A DNA stretch of 9,445 nt from Rickettsia endosymbiont of Bryobia graminum (GCA_020881085.1 JAJIYR010000043.1:1-9445); one strand, 5' to 3'. Positions 1 to 7,143 are shown, numbered from the stretch's first letter. Made by a program: numbers and translations. Notes: a model not told the origin generated them from the letters alone.

Positions 1-26
1 TGTTTCCCTTTCTCATATTCTGTCAT
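1..26 (-). CDS. tnpA: IS200-type transposase TnpA, N-terminal codons only (partial)
   Basis: Only eight complete codons are inside the window, reading MTEYEKGK and then a codon beginning CA (His or Gln). Openings of the type M-x-E-Y-x-x-G/S-x-H are common in the small Y1 (HUH) transposases of IS200, which is the reason for the call. The start at 26 is preferred because an AGGA Shine-Dalgarno sequence (32-35) sits five bases upstream. An in-frame ATG at 32 would add two residues but lacks that spacing. The SD and start codon lie inside the 3' arm of a long stem, which should hold translation down. Nothing can be said about the catalytic residues, which are outside the window. Confidence 0.5.
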
Positions 27-80
27 AGTCATCCTATAAAATAAGTCCTATTTACTTATTTTATATAGGACGACTATGAC
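22..80 (-). promoter_or_regulatory. Leader hairpin enclosing the SD and start codon of the IS200-type transposase
   Basis: Arms 22-45 and 55-80 pair over 24 base pairs, with one G-U wobble (minus-strand reading) and a two-base bulge, around a 9-base loop at 46-54. In the minus-strand transcript the second arm contains both the AGGA SD (32-35) and the ATG (24-26). This matches the translation-inhibiting leader stem known in IS200. The structure is seen directly; the regulatory role is inferred from the family. Confidence 0.6.
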
Positions 81-98
81 TTCTTCAAACTAAAGTTT

Positions 99-116
99 CT
101 CCACCTGAAGGTGGAG
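99..116 (-). repeat. Subterminal hairpin of the IS200-type left end
   Basis: A perfect 7-bp GC-rich stem (99-105 with 110-116, loop 106-109) stands out in AT-rich DNA. The flanking bases 84-90 and 117-123 form a further inverted repeat around it. In IS200/IS605 elements such hairpins are the transposase recognition sites, and in IS200 the left-end hairpin also blocks transcription entering from outside. Confidence 0.5.
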
Positions 117-144
117 GTTTGAACCATCAGCTGGATAATCAATG

Positions 145-867
145 CTAAAACTTAAAACCTATACCTATAGATATTAATAATGGATTCATTTTTATTCTAG
201 ACCAAATAGCATCACTATTTACTAAAGATTTTTTATAGTGAACTTTGCTTGTTAAAAAATATTGTCTTACATCAAGGTTAATTAAAGTATCATCCTTAGC
301 ATATAAATCTACACCTGCTTGCAATACTGGACTAAAACCATTTTTTATTCTAAATGATTTAGATCTAGTGATCATATAAGCTTCATGATAACCAGCTCCA
401 ATATAAGGTCTAATCGCTCCAAAAGGTGCTATATGGTACTGTCCTAAGACGGTAAATGGAATAGCAAAAAGATCCTTTTTCCTAGAAAGATTAGTAGATG
501 AGTTACCGTTATTATTTGCAACATTAGTTAAAAAAGTTGACTTTGGACGCAATACATTAATACCTACTGATAATTCTGCAGCTATATTATTAGAGAAAAA
601 TACTGAGATAGAAGCATCCCCACCATAGTTATACTTATTAGTAAAATTTCCTACTGGCACAGGATTAGCAATAGTGGAACTCGGTTGACTCTTAGGTTTA
701 CCATCAACATTAACTAATGATCCTCTAACCTTAAATACTAGATTCCCTTCATTTTCATAATAGTTTGTTTCATTATCATAAATATTTGAGCATCCATCTG
801 CGAAACTGCTGATGCTAGCACCACTTACAAATAAAAATATTCCTAATTTCTTAATAGTTTTAAACAT
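145..867 (-). CDS. ompW: OmpW family outer membrane protein
   Basis: The 240-residue product has a typical Sec signal peptide (about residues 1-23, lysines then a hydrophobic core, likely cleaved after SFA). The mature part fits the OmpW eight-stranded barrel: an opening strand FKVRGSLVNV (45-54), SNNIAAELSVGINV (92-105), IPFTVLGQYHI (136-146), the family hallmark RPYIGAGY (153-160), a QAGVDLY strand (183-189) and a C-terminal strand ending in Phe, as expected for BAM-assembled barrels. OmpW proteins form a narrow hydrophobic channel in the outer membrane; the substrate here is unknown. The length is near the family norm, with extra low-complexity loops at about 60-80 and 115-130. An SD-like AAGGAAAGG lies just upstream of the ATG. 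The stop codon is next to the IS200-type left end, so the element seems to have landed immediately downstream. It is divergent from sam. Confidence 0.85.
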   Translation of the reverse strand: MFKTIKKLGIFLFVSGASISSFADGCSNIYDNETNYYENEGNLVFKVRGSLVNVDGKPKSQPSSTIANPVPVGNFTNKYNYGGDASISVFFSNNIAAELSVGINVLRPKSTFLTNVANNNGNSSTNLSRKKDLFAIPFTVLGQYHIAPFGAIRPYIGAGYHEAYMITRSKSFRIKNGFSPVLQAGVDLYAKDDTLINLDVRQYFLTSKVHYKKSLVNSDAIWSRIKMNPLLISIGIGFKF

Positions 868-899
868 AGTTGCAACCTTTCCTTGCTTTTAATACATTG

Positions 900-937
900 A
901 TGTATATTATACATACTCTTCATTCTTAGAAAATCAA
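900..937 (-). promoter_or_regulatory. Putative ompW promoter with a dyad over the -10
   Basis: A perfect TATAAT lies at 906-911 (minus strand), about 40 bases before the ompW ATG. The best -35-like match is TTGATT (932-937), but its 20-bp spacing is poor. The -10 sits inside a 15-base dyad (900-914; 7-base perfect arms around one central base), which could be an operator or simply an AT-rich coincidence. Confidence 0.45.
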
Positions 938-1033
938 ATGATAATTTATAAGTTTTTTAAAGCTTATTACTATACGTGACAATAATAACACTGAAATATA
1001 TTTTTACTAATATAAATTTGTAAAAATTGTTGA

Positions 1034-1062
1034 TTGAACAAATATTTAATAATGAGTATTAT
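1034..1062 (+). promoter_or_regulatory. Putative promoter for the sam-MHS transporter operon
   Basis: TTGAAC (1034-1039) and TATTAT (1057-1062) are separated by 17 bp and resemble sigma-70 -35 and -10 boxes, about 80 bases upstream of the inferred sam start. The region between ompW and sam (868-1142) otherwise holds no gene that I can see. Confidence 0.4.
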
Positions 1063-1142
1063 GATACTGCTTATAAATCCGTAGGATAACATATTCTAAT
1101 TGAATTCACAGAAATAATTAAAATAAATTAAGGTTTAATATA

Positions 1143-2033
1143 ATAAACAATAAATTAAATAGCTATTTTATTGGAATATCTTGGTTCATATTAAGTTTAT
1201 TGATAAGTACCTCTAATGATATAGTTGCAAAATATCTTGGCATTAGGTTACACAGCTTTGAAGTAGCATTTTTCCGATTCTTATTTAGCGCTTTAATATT
1301 AATACCTTTTATTTTTTATTTTGGTAAACAAACTCTCAAAACAAATCGCCCTCTTGTGCATCTAGCTAGAGGAGTATTATTATTTTTAGGCATGACATCA
1401 TGGACCTATGGTTTAACTATTGCCCCCGTCACTACTGCAACAGTTATTGGACTTTCTACCCCTCTATTTACCTTAGTTTTAGCCCTATTCTTCTTAAATG
1501 AAGATATTATTTGGCAAAGATGGGCAGCAACTATTGTAGGCTTCATAGGTATTGTCATTACTTTAAAACCTCATTCAACAGATTTTAATCCTCAAGTATT
1601 ATTTTTTGTATTAGGTGCAATATCATTTGCAATGCTAGATATTATTAACAAAAAATATGTCGTTAAAGAATCTATGATAAGCATGCTATTTTATTCCGCT
1701 TTAGTAACTTCTATAATTTCAATTCCACCATCAATTATCTATTGGCAAACTCCAACTATCTCAGAATTTATTTTACTATTTATTCTTGGGTCTGGAGGAA
1801 GTTTAATTTTATTCTTTTTATTAAAAGCTTTTTCACTAGTTGATGCTACTGCTACAGCACCTTATAGATATATTGAATTAATACTCTCAAGTATAGCTGG
1901 TTATATTATTTTCTCTGAAATTCCTGAAGCTAGTACTTTATACGGAGCTTTAATAATAATTCCTACCACTTTGTTTATAATATATTCTGAGAAAAAGCAC
2001 ATTATAGATGACAACAAAACAGTAACTATATGA
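1143..2033 (+). CDS. sam: S-adenosylmethionine transporter Sam (EamA/DMT family), apparent ATA start
   Basis: This ten-helix EamA-domain carrier strongly resembles the rickettsial SAM uptake protein (RP076 of R. prowazekii, as I remember it), sharing stretches such as [30 protein letters not shown] and MLDIINKK. Sam lets rickettsiae import the methyl donor from the host when their own metK is broken. The first standard start in the frame, TTG at 1200, would remove most of the first membrane helix. The frame stays open upstream to 1122, and the residues encoded from 1143 ([19 protein letters not shown] after the first codon) continue the family homology. The codon where the family has its initiator Met is ATA (1143-1145), preceded by another ATA at 1140. 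An AAGG SD lies at 1130-1133. Either a rare AUA start is used, translation starts weakly at TTG 1200, or the gene is losing function. The body is intact: 296 codons counted from 1143. It overlaps the next gene through ATGA. Confidence 0.85.
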   Translation: MNNKLNSYFIGISWFILSLLISTSNDIVAKYLGIRLHSFEVAFFRFLFSALILIPFIFYFGKQTLKTNRPLVHLARGVLLFLGMTSWTYGLTIAPVTTATVIGLSTPLFTLVLALFFLNEDIIWQRWAATIVGFIGIVITLKPHSTDFNPQVLFFVLGAISFAMLDIINKKYVVKESMISMLFYSALVTSIISIPPSIIYWQTPTISEFILLFILGSGGSLILFFLLKAFSLVDATATAPYRYIELILSSIAGYIIFSEIPEASTLYGALIIIPTTLFIIYSEKKHIIDDNKTVTI

Positions 2034-3289
2034 ATAAGCGTAAATTAATTTTTGCTAGTGGCATAGCAAATGTCTTTGAATGGTATGATTATGCGTTATT
2101 TGCTCATTTCGCTCCTATTATAGGAGAAAAATTTTTCCCTGGTGTTACCCCTAGCTCATCTCTGCTACATGCTTTTTTTGCATTTGCAATTGGTTATCTA
2201 ATGAGACCTATTGGTGGCATATTTTTCGGAATATTAGGAGATCGCTTTGGCAGAAAAGCAGCTCTAAGTGCCTCCATATTATGCATGTCTCTTCCAACAG
2301 CATTAATAGGCATTATTCCTACTTATAATGAAATTGGCTATACTGCCACTATATTAATGATTTTAGTCCGTATGCTCCAAGGATTATCCATGGGCGGGGC
2401 TCTTACTGGTTCAATTTCATTTGTTATTGAACATACTGGAGTAAAACACCGTGGCTTTACTGGTAGTATTTCAATGGCTAGTATCTGCATAGGAATATTA
2501 TTTGGTTCATTAGTTTCTAGCTTGATACAGAGTATTTTATCAGCTGAGCAATTTAATGACTGGGGGTGGAGAATACCATTCCTACTAGGAATTTTTATTC
2601 TATTTGCTGGGTTATACATAAAAAAATATACCACAGAAACTCCTGTTTTTCAAAAAATCAAAGATGGCGGAGAAATTTTAAAATCACCCCTCAAGAAGGT
2701 TATTTCTAAATATTGGTTTGATATGTTAATATCAATATTTATTAATTCTACCGGATCAGTGATATTTTATCTTCAAGCCATTTATCTAATGTCGTTTTTA
2801 AGAATAAACCGTGGTTTTACAGATGGAGAAGTAAATAATATAGCAAATTTTTGTTATATTATTATGGCTATTGCTAGCCTATGTTCTGGTTATCTATCTG
2901 ACATAATTAGTAGAAGAAAAATGTTTGTAATAAATTTATTAGTAATAATACTAGTTACTCCATTTATAATGAATATCATAGAAACCAGTAATTTTTGCTT
3001 CATAATTATTGCCCAAGTTATATTATCAATTTTAGCAGCTTTTTATATTGGACCAGAACCAGCATTACAAGCTGAATTTTATCCAACAAACGTACGAAAT
3101 ACAGCTTTATCATTATCATATAACACAGCGACTAGTATTTTTGGTGGGACTACCCCACTGATAGTAGAATATTTAGTACAACAAACTGGCACTATTACCT
3201 CATCTACCTATTATGTAATTGCTTGTTCTATTGCTAGTTTAATAGCTTTATATTTTTATAAAAACCGATCAAATCATCAACATCTATAA
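2030..3289 (+). CDS. MFS transporter, metabolite:H+ symporter (ProP-like, MHS) family
   Basis: This 419-residue, twelve-helix integral membrane protein belongs to the MHS branch of the major facilitator superfamily. The N-terminal FEWYDYALF (16-24) and the MRPIGG segment (58-63) are typical of ProP/citrate/ketoglutarate-type symporters. The loop motif GDRFGRK (70-76) is the classical MFS motif between helices 2 and 3, and a weaker counterpart (GYLSD...SRRK) occurs at the matching place in the second half. Rickettsial genomes carry many ProP-like paralogs, so the substrate cannot be read from the sequence; osmolytes, carboxylates or amino acids are all possible. The ATG overlaps the stop codon of sam and has no visible SD, so translation is probably coupled to sam. 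Any loss of sam initiation could therefore lower this gene too. Confidence 0.85.
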   Translation: MNKRKLIFASGIANVFEWYDYALFAHFAPIIGEKFFPGVTPSSSLLHAFFAFAIGYLMRPIGGIFFGILGDRFGRKAALSASILCMSLPTALIGIIPTYNEIGYTATILMILVRMLQGLSMGGALTGSISFVIEHTGVKHRGFTGSISMASICIGILFGSLVSSLIQSILSAEQFNDWGWRIPFLLGIFILFAGLYIKKYTTETPVFQKIKDGGEILKSPLKKVISKYWFDMLISIFINSTGSVIFYLQAIYLMSFLRINRGFTDGEVNNIANFCYIIMAIASLCSGYLSDIISRRKMFVINLLVIILVTPFIMNIIETSNFCFIIIAQVILSILAAFYIGPEPALQAEFYPTNVRNTALSLSYNTATSIFGGTTPLIVEYLVQQTGTITSSTYYVIACSIASLIALYFYKNRSNHQHL

Positions 3290-3297
3290 AATAAGAA

Positions 3298-3341
3298 AAC
3301 TTTTTATAGATATATTAGAAAAAGTTATTTATAAAATAACT
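3298..3341 (+). other. Two overlapping, mutually exclusive short hairpins upstream of gapR
   Basis: Arms 3298-3305 and 3319-3326 (8 bp, 13-base loop) and arms 3323-3330 and 3334-3341 (8 bp, 3-base loop) share bases 3323-3326, so only one can form at a time. The segment lies between the MHS stop and gapR. Neither stem is GC-rich nor followed by a T-run, so an intrinsic terminator is not supported. Confidence 0.3.
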
Positions 3342-3371
3342 ATTAAACTAATATACTAATGAATAATATTT

Positions 3372-3608
3372 ATGACCGAAGTAATAGCTAAAGACCAATT
3401 AGAGCAATATATAAGCCAAATAGAAGGGCTTGAAGAAGAAAAAGCGGAACTATCAGAAGCAATAAAGGATATCTTTACCGCTGCTGCCTCCAGTGGGTTT
3501 GATAAAAAAGCAATGAAAGCTATTCTAAGGCTAAAAAAACTTGATAGAAATGAGCTAGCTGAACAAGATGCTTTGTTAGATCTATATAGACAAGCTCTCG
3601 GTTTATAG
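3372..3608 (+). CDS. gapR: GapR/UPF0335 (DUF2312) nucleoid-associated protein
   Basis: The 78-residue, highly charged helical protein matches the DUF2312/UPF0335 family. Its pattern of IEGLEEEKAEL (17-27), SGFDKKAMKAILRLKKLDR (about 41-59) and a C-terminal ALLDLYRQALG (67-77) follows Caulobacter GapR closely, with a slightly shorter N-terminus. In Caulobacter GapR binds AT-rich, overtwisted DNA ahead of the replication and transcription machinery and aids topoisomerases; it is near-universal in Alphaproteobacteria. The role in this organism is inferred from the family. The N-terminal half should form the coiled-coil dimer, and the lysine/arginine-rich part around 45-60 should face DNA. The ATG at 3372 has no clear SD. 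The gene stands alone, flanked by the two-hairpin segment and by the inverted-repeat element. Confidence 0.88.
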   Translation: MTEVIAKDQLEQYISQIEGLEEEKAELSEAIKDIFTAAASSGFDKKAMKAILRLKKLDRNELAEQDALLDLYRQALGL

Positions 3609-3636
3609 TGAATTTAAGTAGAATAGTTAATAAAGA

Positions 3637-3701
3637 GATGTCAATGCTGAATTTCAGCTAATCACACTCAAAAGATCCTGGAATAAATTCAGGATGACAT
3701 C
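3637..3701. repeat. 65-bp inverted-repeat element (rickettsial palindromic/MITE-like repeat)
   Basis: The element is bounded by a perfect 7-base terminal inverted repeat (GATGTCA at 3637-3643, TGACATC at 3695-3701). It contains two inner hairpins: 3646-3650 with 3654-3658, and 3675-3680 with 3690-3695, the latter extendable inward past a bulge. The halves are degenerate inverted copies of each other, both built on TGTCA followed closely by CTGAATTT. Similar CCTGAATTTATT-type palindromes are scattered in rickettsial intergenic DNA, as far as I recall. It lies between gapR and secF and codes for nothing. Confidence 0.65.
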
Positions 3702-3763
3702 ATGATTTAATGTTACTACCTTATTGACTAAACTACATAACTTTTAAATTTTATATATTAACT

Positions 3764-4699
3764 ATGCAATTATATCCTTTAAGATTATTACCTGATAAAA
3801 TCAATTTTGATTTTATGAAATTTAAAAAGGTAAGTTATAGCTTATCTATTATTTTAACCCTTATTAGTTTTATTTGTATAGGTAAGTTTGGTTTTAATTT
3901 TGGTATTGATTTCGTTGGAGGAATTATTATAGAAGCACGTGTTGATCAAAAACCTGATCTAGCAAAAATGAGAGAAGTACTTAATAATCTTAAAATTGGA
4001 GAAGTAACTTTACAAACTTTTGGCACAGAAGGTGATATATCAATAAAAGTTGGCAGCAACAACGAAGATTCTTTAATGCAAAATATAGATCTTATAAAAT
4101 CAACTTTGCAAGAACAATTCTCTTATAAGTTCGACTATCGTAAAGTAGATTTTGTTGGACCACAAGTTGGAAATCAACTAATAGATGCCGGTGTAACCGC
4201 TTTAGTATTAGCCTTTATAGCAATAATGCTTTATACTTGGATTAGGTTTGAATGGTATTTTGGACTTGGAATACTAGTAGCTTTATTGCATGACGCCATA
4301 TTAAGCTTAGGTTTCATGAGTATAATGAAACTAGATTTTAACTTAAGTACAGTTGCTGCAATACTTACTATAATAGGTTATTCTGTAAACGATTCTGTAG
4401 TTATTTATGACAGAATAAGAGAAAATCTACGAAAATCACACCAAAAAGTTATGTCTCAAATCATTAATAACAGCATTAATGAAACTTTATCTAGAACAAC
4501 TTCAACTGTGATTACTACTTTACTTGCCAATCTGGCCCTAGTTATTTTTGGAGGAGAAGCTATTTATAGCTTTAGCTTATTAGTATTCTTTGGCATTATA
4601 GCAGGAACATACTCGTCTATTTTCATATCAGCACCTATTTTAACATTATTTATTTCTAAAAAATTAAGCGTTAATTCTATCAAGCGAGGATTAGCTTAA
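3764..4699 (+). CDS. secF: Protein translocase subunit SecF
   Basis: SecF is the smaller partner of the SecDF complex, which uses the proton gradient to pull preproteins through SecYEG into the periplasm. The 311 residues show the family layout: helix 1 (about 25-42), GIDFVGG (47-53), a periplasmic P4-type domain (about 55-130), VGPQVG (131-136) leading to helix 2, then helices 3-6. The conserved helix-4 segment [16 protein letters not shown] (205-220) includes the charged residues used for proton coupling, and [15 protein letters not shown] (245-259) begins helix 5. The length is normal. secD is not adjacent, unlike in many bacteria, so it must lie elsewhere. The ATG at 3764 has no obvious SD. 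The gene is followed convergently by the tRNA-Arg gene, with 63 bases between them and no recognisable terminator. Confidence 0.95.
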   Translation: MQLYPLRLLPDKINFDFMKFKKVSYSLSIILTLISFICIGKFGFNFGIDFVGGIIIEARVDQKPDLAKMREVLNNLKIGEVTLQTFGTEGDISIKVGSNNEDSLMQNIDLIKSTLQEQFSYKFDYRKVDFVGPQVGNQLIDAGVTALVLAFIAIMLYTWIRFEWYFGLGILVALLHDAILSLGFMSIMKLDFNLSTVAAILTIIGYSVNDSVVIYDRIRENLRKSHQKVMSQIINNSINETLSRTTSTVITTLLANLALVIFGGEAIYSFSLLVFFGIIAGTYSSIFISAPILTLFISKKLSVNSIKRGLA

Positions 4700-4762
4700 A
4701 TAAGTTACCTCCTTTGCCTACCCTGGCACAATTAATCAACATCTTGTATTATAAATAGTAGC

Positions 4763-4839
4763 TGGCGCATTCGGTTGGATTTGAACCAACGACCTTTGTC
4801 TCCGGAGGACAACGCTCTATCCAGCTGAGCTACGAATGC
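4763..4839 (-). tRNA. tRNA-Arg (anticodon CCG)
   Basis: A full cloverleaf reads on the minus strand: 7-bp acceptor stem (4833-4839 with 4767-4773), D arm beginning AGCTCAGCTGG, anticodon stem TTGTC/GACAA with loop CTCCGGA, and T loop TTCAAAT. CCA is encoded at the 3' end (4763-4765) after discriminator G. The anticodon CCG (4803-4805) decodes the arginine codon CGG, a rare codon in AT-rich genomes. Confidence 0.97.
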
Positions 4840-5047
4840 TTAATAAACTTCCTAAACTAATTCATTCGATGATTCTATTGTTGAAACTCACCTATACCTT
4901 ATATTATGCACAAGTATCTGATTCCTTCTTCTTAGAATCTCTTAACTATCTTTGATTTACACAGGAAGTTTGATATACTTTACCAATTCGAAGCGCTAAA
5001 GATATTTATTATTAAGTTTAATTGATACAAAAAGAATATTAGTAACA

Positions 5048-5125
5048 TGGGGCGAATAACGGGGTTCGAACCCGTGACCTCCAGATCCACAATCTGGCGC
5101 TCTAACCAGCTGAGCTATATCCGCC
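5048..5125 (-). tRNA. tRNA-His (anticodon GTG)
   Basis: A full cloverleaf reads on the minus strand, with anticodon loop TTGTGGA (anticodon GTG at 5088-5090), T arm ACGGG TTCGAAC CCCGT and an encoded CCA (5048-5050). Aligning back from CCA gives discriminator C73 paired with an extra 5' G (position -1, base 5125), the identity mark of tRNA-His. The 208 bases between the two tRNAs hold no gene I can see. Both tRNAs lie downstream of lptB on the same strand and may share its transcript. Confidence 0.97.
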
Positions 5126-5136
5126 ATAATTTTATA

Positions 5137-5228
5137 AGTCAATTGATATGAATTATCCACGTTGCTGTTCACCTATTAATAAATAGGGTCAACGCGTTCC
5201 CAAGTAACCTACTTCATCTGAATTGACT
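5137..5228. repeat. 92-bp imperfect palindromic repeat element
   Basis: The ends are inverted copies (5137-5152 against 5213-5228, 14 of 16 bases matching, the outer eight AGTCAATT exact). Inner pairings are CGTTG/CAACG (5160-5164 with 5190-5194) and a perfect CCTATT/AATAGG stem (5172-5177 with 5182-5187, loop AATA) at the centre. The whole unit therefore folds into one long interrupted hairpin. Intergenic repeats ending in a similar GATGAATTGAC-like sequence are familiar from Rickettsia genomes, from memory only. It lies between lptB and tRNA-His. Confidence 0.6.
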
Positions 5229-5287
5229 ATGGTTTAGCGCACAGTAAATTATTATTGAACACAAGTCAAGTACATACTATAAATTTT

Positions 5288-6013
5288 TTATAAATTAAAG
5301 GACTGTCCTAAATATACTTCCTTTACCTTAGGACTTGAGGCTATTTGTTGGGGCGTTCCTTCTAACAATACCCTTCCATCATAAATAACATAAGCCCTAT
5401 CAACTATATTTAGTGTATCTCTTACATTGTGATCAGTAATTAAAATTCCTATGTTACGATCACGTAAGTGGCCGATTAAATTCTTAATATCCTCAATAGC
5501 AAGTGGATCAATACCAGCAAGCGGCTCATCAAGCATAATAAATTTAGGATTTAAAGCTATAGTTCTTGCTATTTCTAATCTACGCCTTTCTCCACCAGAA
5601 AGGCCTATTGCCGGGGCATTTTTTAAGTGATAAATAGAAAATTCTTTTAATAAATCTGAAGTTTTCTGTTCAATGATTTCTTTATCATTATTTAAAAACT
5701 CTAACATTAGTCTTACATTATCTCCTACTGATAACCCTCGAAAAATTGATGGTTCTTGAGGCAAATAGCTAAAGCCAAACTGAGCTCTTAAATAAATTGG
5801 TAAATTAGTAATATCATGATCATTATAAAATAATGCTCCACTATCTGGCTTACTAAGCCCTATAATAATACTAAAACAAGTAGTTTTTCCTGCACCATTT
5901 GGCCCAAAAAGACCTACTGTCTCTCCAGCTTGTAACTGTAAAGATACATCATGTAATATAACCCTTTTATTATAAGATTTTGAAATATTTTTTACTTGTA
6001 ATATATCCATCAT
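5288..6013 (-). CDS. lptB: LPS export ABC transporter ATP-binding protein LptB
   Basis: LptB is the ATPase that, with LptF and LptG, extracts LPS from the inner membrane and drives it along the LptC-LptA bridge. All ABC motifs are present in the 241 residues: Walker A GPNGAGKTT (37-45), Q-loop YLPQEPSIF (83-91, Gln86), signature LSGGERRR (138-145), Walker B FIMLDEP (158-164) and H-loop His195. The YLPQEPSIFRGLSV segment and the C-terminal KEVYLGQSF are characteristic of LptB rather than other ABC proteins. It is the last gene of the cluster, 14 bases after lptA. The start is a double ATG; the first is taken, and the second would only drop one Met. lptF and lptG are not in the window. Confidence 0.97.
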   Translation of the reverse strand: MMDILQVKNISKSYNKRVILHDVSLQLQAGETVGLFGPNGAGKTTCFSIIIGLSKPDSGALFYNDHDITNLPIYLRAQFGFSYLPQEPSIFRGLSVGDNVRLMLEFLNNDKEIIEQKTSDLLKEFSIYHLKNAPAIGLSGGERRRLEIARTIALNPKFIMLDEPLAGIDPLAIEDIKNLIGHLRDRNIGILITDHNVRDTLNIVDRAYVIYDGRVLLEGTPQQIASSPKVKEVYLGQSFNL

Positions 6014-6027
6014 TTTTTACTAAATTC

Positions 6028-6471
6028 CTAAAAATCTACATTATTTAGTTGTTGCATATAATAAACTAGTTTATCAGTTTTAATAATATGTTCATCTTTT
6101 TGTATTATTACATTGCCACGTAATATTAATTCTTTCTTTTCTACAAAATATTCCGCAGAATTGGCTATCAACAATTCTTTAGTATCATTTTTTTTAGCAG
6201 TAAGCTTTGATGGCATAATTATGCGATCAATAGTTTTTTTATTACCAATTATTTTATAAAAAATTTTTAAATCTGTTGTTTTAATCATTAGATCATCAAA
6301 CCATAGAATCACTTCTCCAGTAAATTGGGCTTGTCTTTTAACTTGATCAATCACTAAATTATCGGAATTTATATAGAGCTTTTGTAGATTACTCCCTGGT
6401 TCTTCTGCCATTACTATATTAATTATTAATAGCAACCAAAAAACTATGAGTAATTTAAAATTAAAAATCAT
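6028..6471 (-). CDS. lptA: Periplasmic LPS-bridge protein LptA (OstA-like)
   Basis: The 147-residue product begins with a hydrophobic signal peptide (about 1-22, likely cut after VMA) followed by one OstA/LptA beta-jellyroll domain. Repeated strand pairs are visible: LYINSDNLVIDQVKRQAQFTGEVIL (32-56), DLMIKTTDLKIFY (60-72), ELLIANSAEYFVEKKELILRGNVII (99-123) and HIIKTDKLVYY (127-137). LptA polymers carry LPS across the periplasm from LptC to LptD. The protein is a little shorter than E. coli LptA, as is common in rickettsiae. It starts three bases after lptC and has no clear SD, suggesting coupled translation. Overall sequence conservation is low, as is usual for this family; position between lptC and lptB strengthens the call. 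Confidence 0.88.
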   Translation of the reverse strand: MIFNFKLLIVFWLLLIINIVMAEEPGSNLQKLYINSDNLVIDQVKRQAQFTGEVILWFDDLMIKTTDLKIFYKIIGNKKTIDRIIMPSKLTAKKNDTKELLIANSAEYFVEKKELILRGNVIIQKDEHIIKTDKLVYYMQQLNNVDF

Positions 6472-6474
6472 AAA

Positions 6475-7143
6475 TTAAAAATCCGATGTCTCAATAATTG
6501 TTGAGACATTACCTTCAAAATTAATAATGTTGTTATCATCCATAGATTTAAAATTCTTAGATTTAAGCTGAGAATTTTTATAAAATAATATTACTCCTGC
6601 ATTACTAGATGTTTCTTTATTTAATAAATTTAGCTCAGCCTCTCGGGTTTTTAGTGTACCTTCACCTAAAAAGAACTGTACATTATTTTGTAATTTTAAT
6701 GTTTGAGCTACCTCGTTCAATACACCATTATCTGCATTAATTAATAACTCCTCCTCTGAATCTATCAAATATTTGGCGTCAATAGTTTCTAGTAAATAAT
6801 TATTATCCAAAGTTCTAATTGCTTGAACGGTATTAATTTGGTATGGGCTCAAATTCTTATTTAATCCATTAAAAGTAGAATTTAAAATTTTTATCTCATA
6901 TTTTGACTTATCATGTTTATCAACAAATTTTTCATTAGCACTTGTAGATTTCCCATAATTATTCTTAGAGACATTAAAACTTATATAAAAATATAAGGCT
7001 ATTATAGAAATTCCTATCAAAGTTATTATTCTTAATAAACTCCTGAAACGTTTATAAGATAAAATAGTAGATTTACCACTTCTAGATAAAGGGATATAAT
7101 TTCTTACTATCTCAACTTTAGAAAAACACTCCTGTTCTTCCAT
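6475..7143 (-). CDS. lptC: LPS export protein LptC
   Basis: LptC is the bitopic inner-membrane protein that hands LPS from LptBFG to LptA. The 222 residues have a basic cytoplasmic N-terminus, a single membrane helix (about 36-56, LLRIITLIGISIIALYFYI) and a periplasmic LptC/OstA-like fold with strand motifs such as YLLETIDAKYLI and VLNEVAQTLKLQNNVQFF. The N-terminal tail (about 35 residues) is longer than in E. coli LptC, which begins almost at its helix; longer tails occur in rickettsial members. The ATG at 7141-7143 is chosen because it overlaps the kdsD stop codon by one base (TGATG), a usual coupling arrangement. A TTG one codon upstream is in frame but has nothing to recommend it. Identity rests on topology and on the order kdsD-lptC-lptA-lptB. 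Confidence 0.88.
   Translation of the reverse strand: MEEQECFSKVEIVRNYIPLSRSGKSTILSYKRFRSLLRIITLIGISIIALYFYISFNVSKNNYGKSTSANEKFVDKHDKSKYEIKILNSTFNGLNKNLSPYQINTVQAIRTLDNNYLLETIDAKYLIDSEEELLINADNGVLNEVAQTLKLQNNVQFFLGEGTLKTREAELNLLNKETSSNAGVILFYKNSQLKSKNFKSMDDNNIINFEGNVSTIIETSDF

Larger units (their letters stand above)
1..130 (-). mobile_element. IS200-type insertion sequence, left (5') end, cut by window edge
   Basis: This stretch looks like the left end of an IS200/IS605-family element read on the minus strand. From outside inward it has a 7-bp hairpin with a 4-base loop (arms 99-105 and 110-116) flanked by a second short inverted repeat (84-90 with 117-123). A long stem follows (22-45 with 55-80), then the start of a TnpA-like reading frame. 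Members of this family carry subterminal hairpins recognised by the Y1 transposase instead of terminal inverted repeats, and IS200 itself has a 5' leader hairpin that hides the ribosome binding site. The outer boundary is not visible; I infer it lies between about 117 and 144, just beyond the ompW stop codon. The rest of the element is outside the window, so it cannot be said whether it is intact. Confidence 0.6.

Noticed and set aside
2338..2634. 98-codon open frame on the minus strand
   Set aside because: It lies entirely inside the well-supported MHS symporter gene, has no SD or family resemblance, and is a shadow of that gene.
3637..3701. CRISPR-like repeat arrangement
   Set aside because: There are no regularly spaced direct repeats anywhere in the window; the symmetry is purely inverted.
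4840..5047. Possible additional RNA gene between the two tRNAs
   Set aside because: Only scattered short inverted repeats are present, with no cloverleaf or conserved RNA core.
5278..5292. TATAAA/TTTATA hairpin at the lptB stop as a terminator
   Set aside because: The stem has only A-T pairs and is too weak; it overlaps the stop codon.
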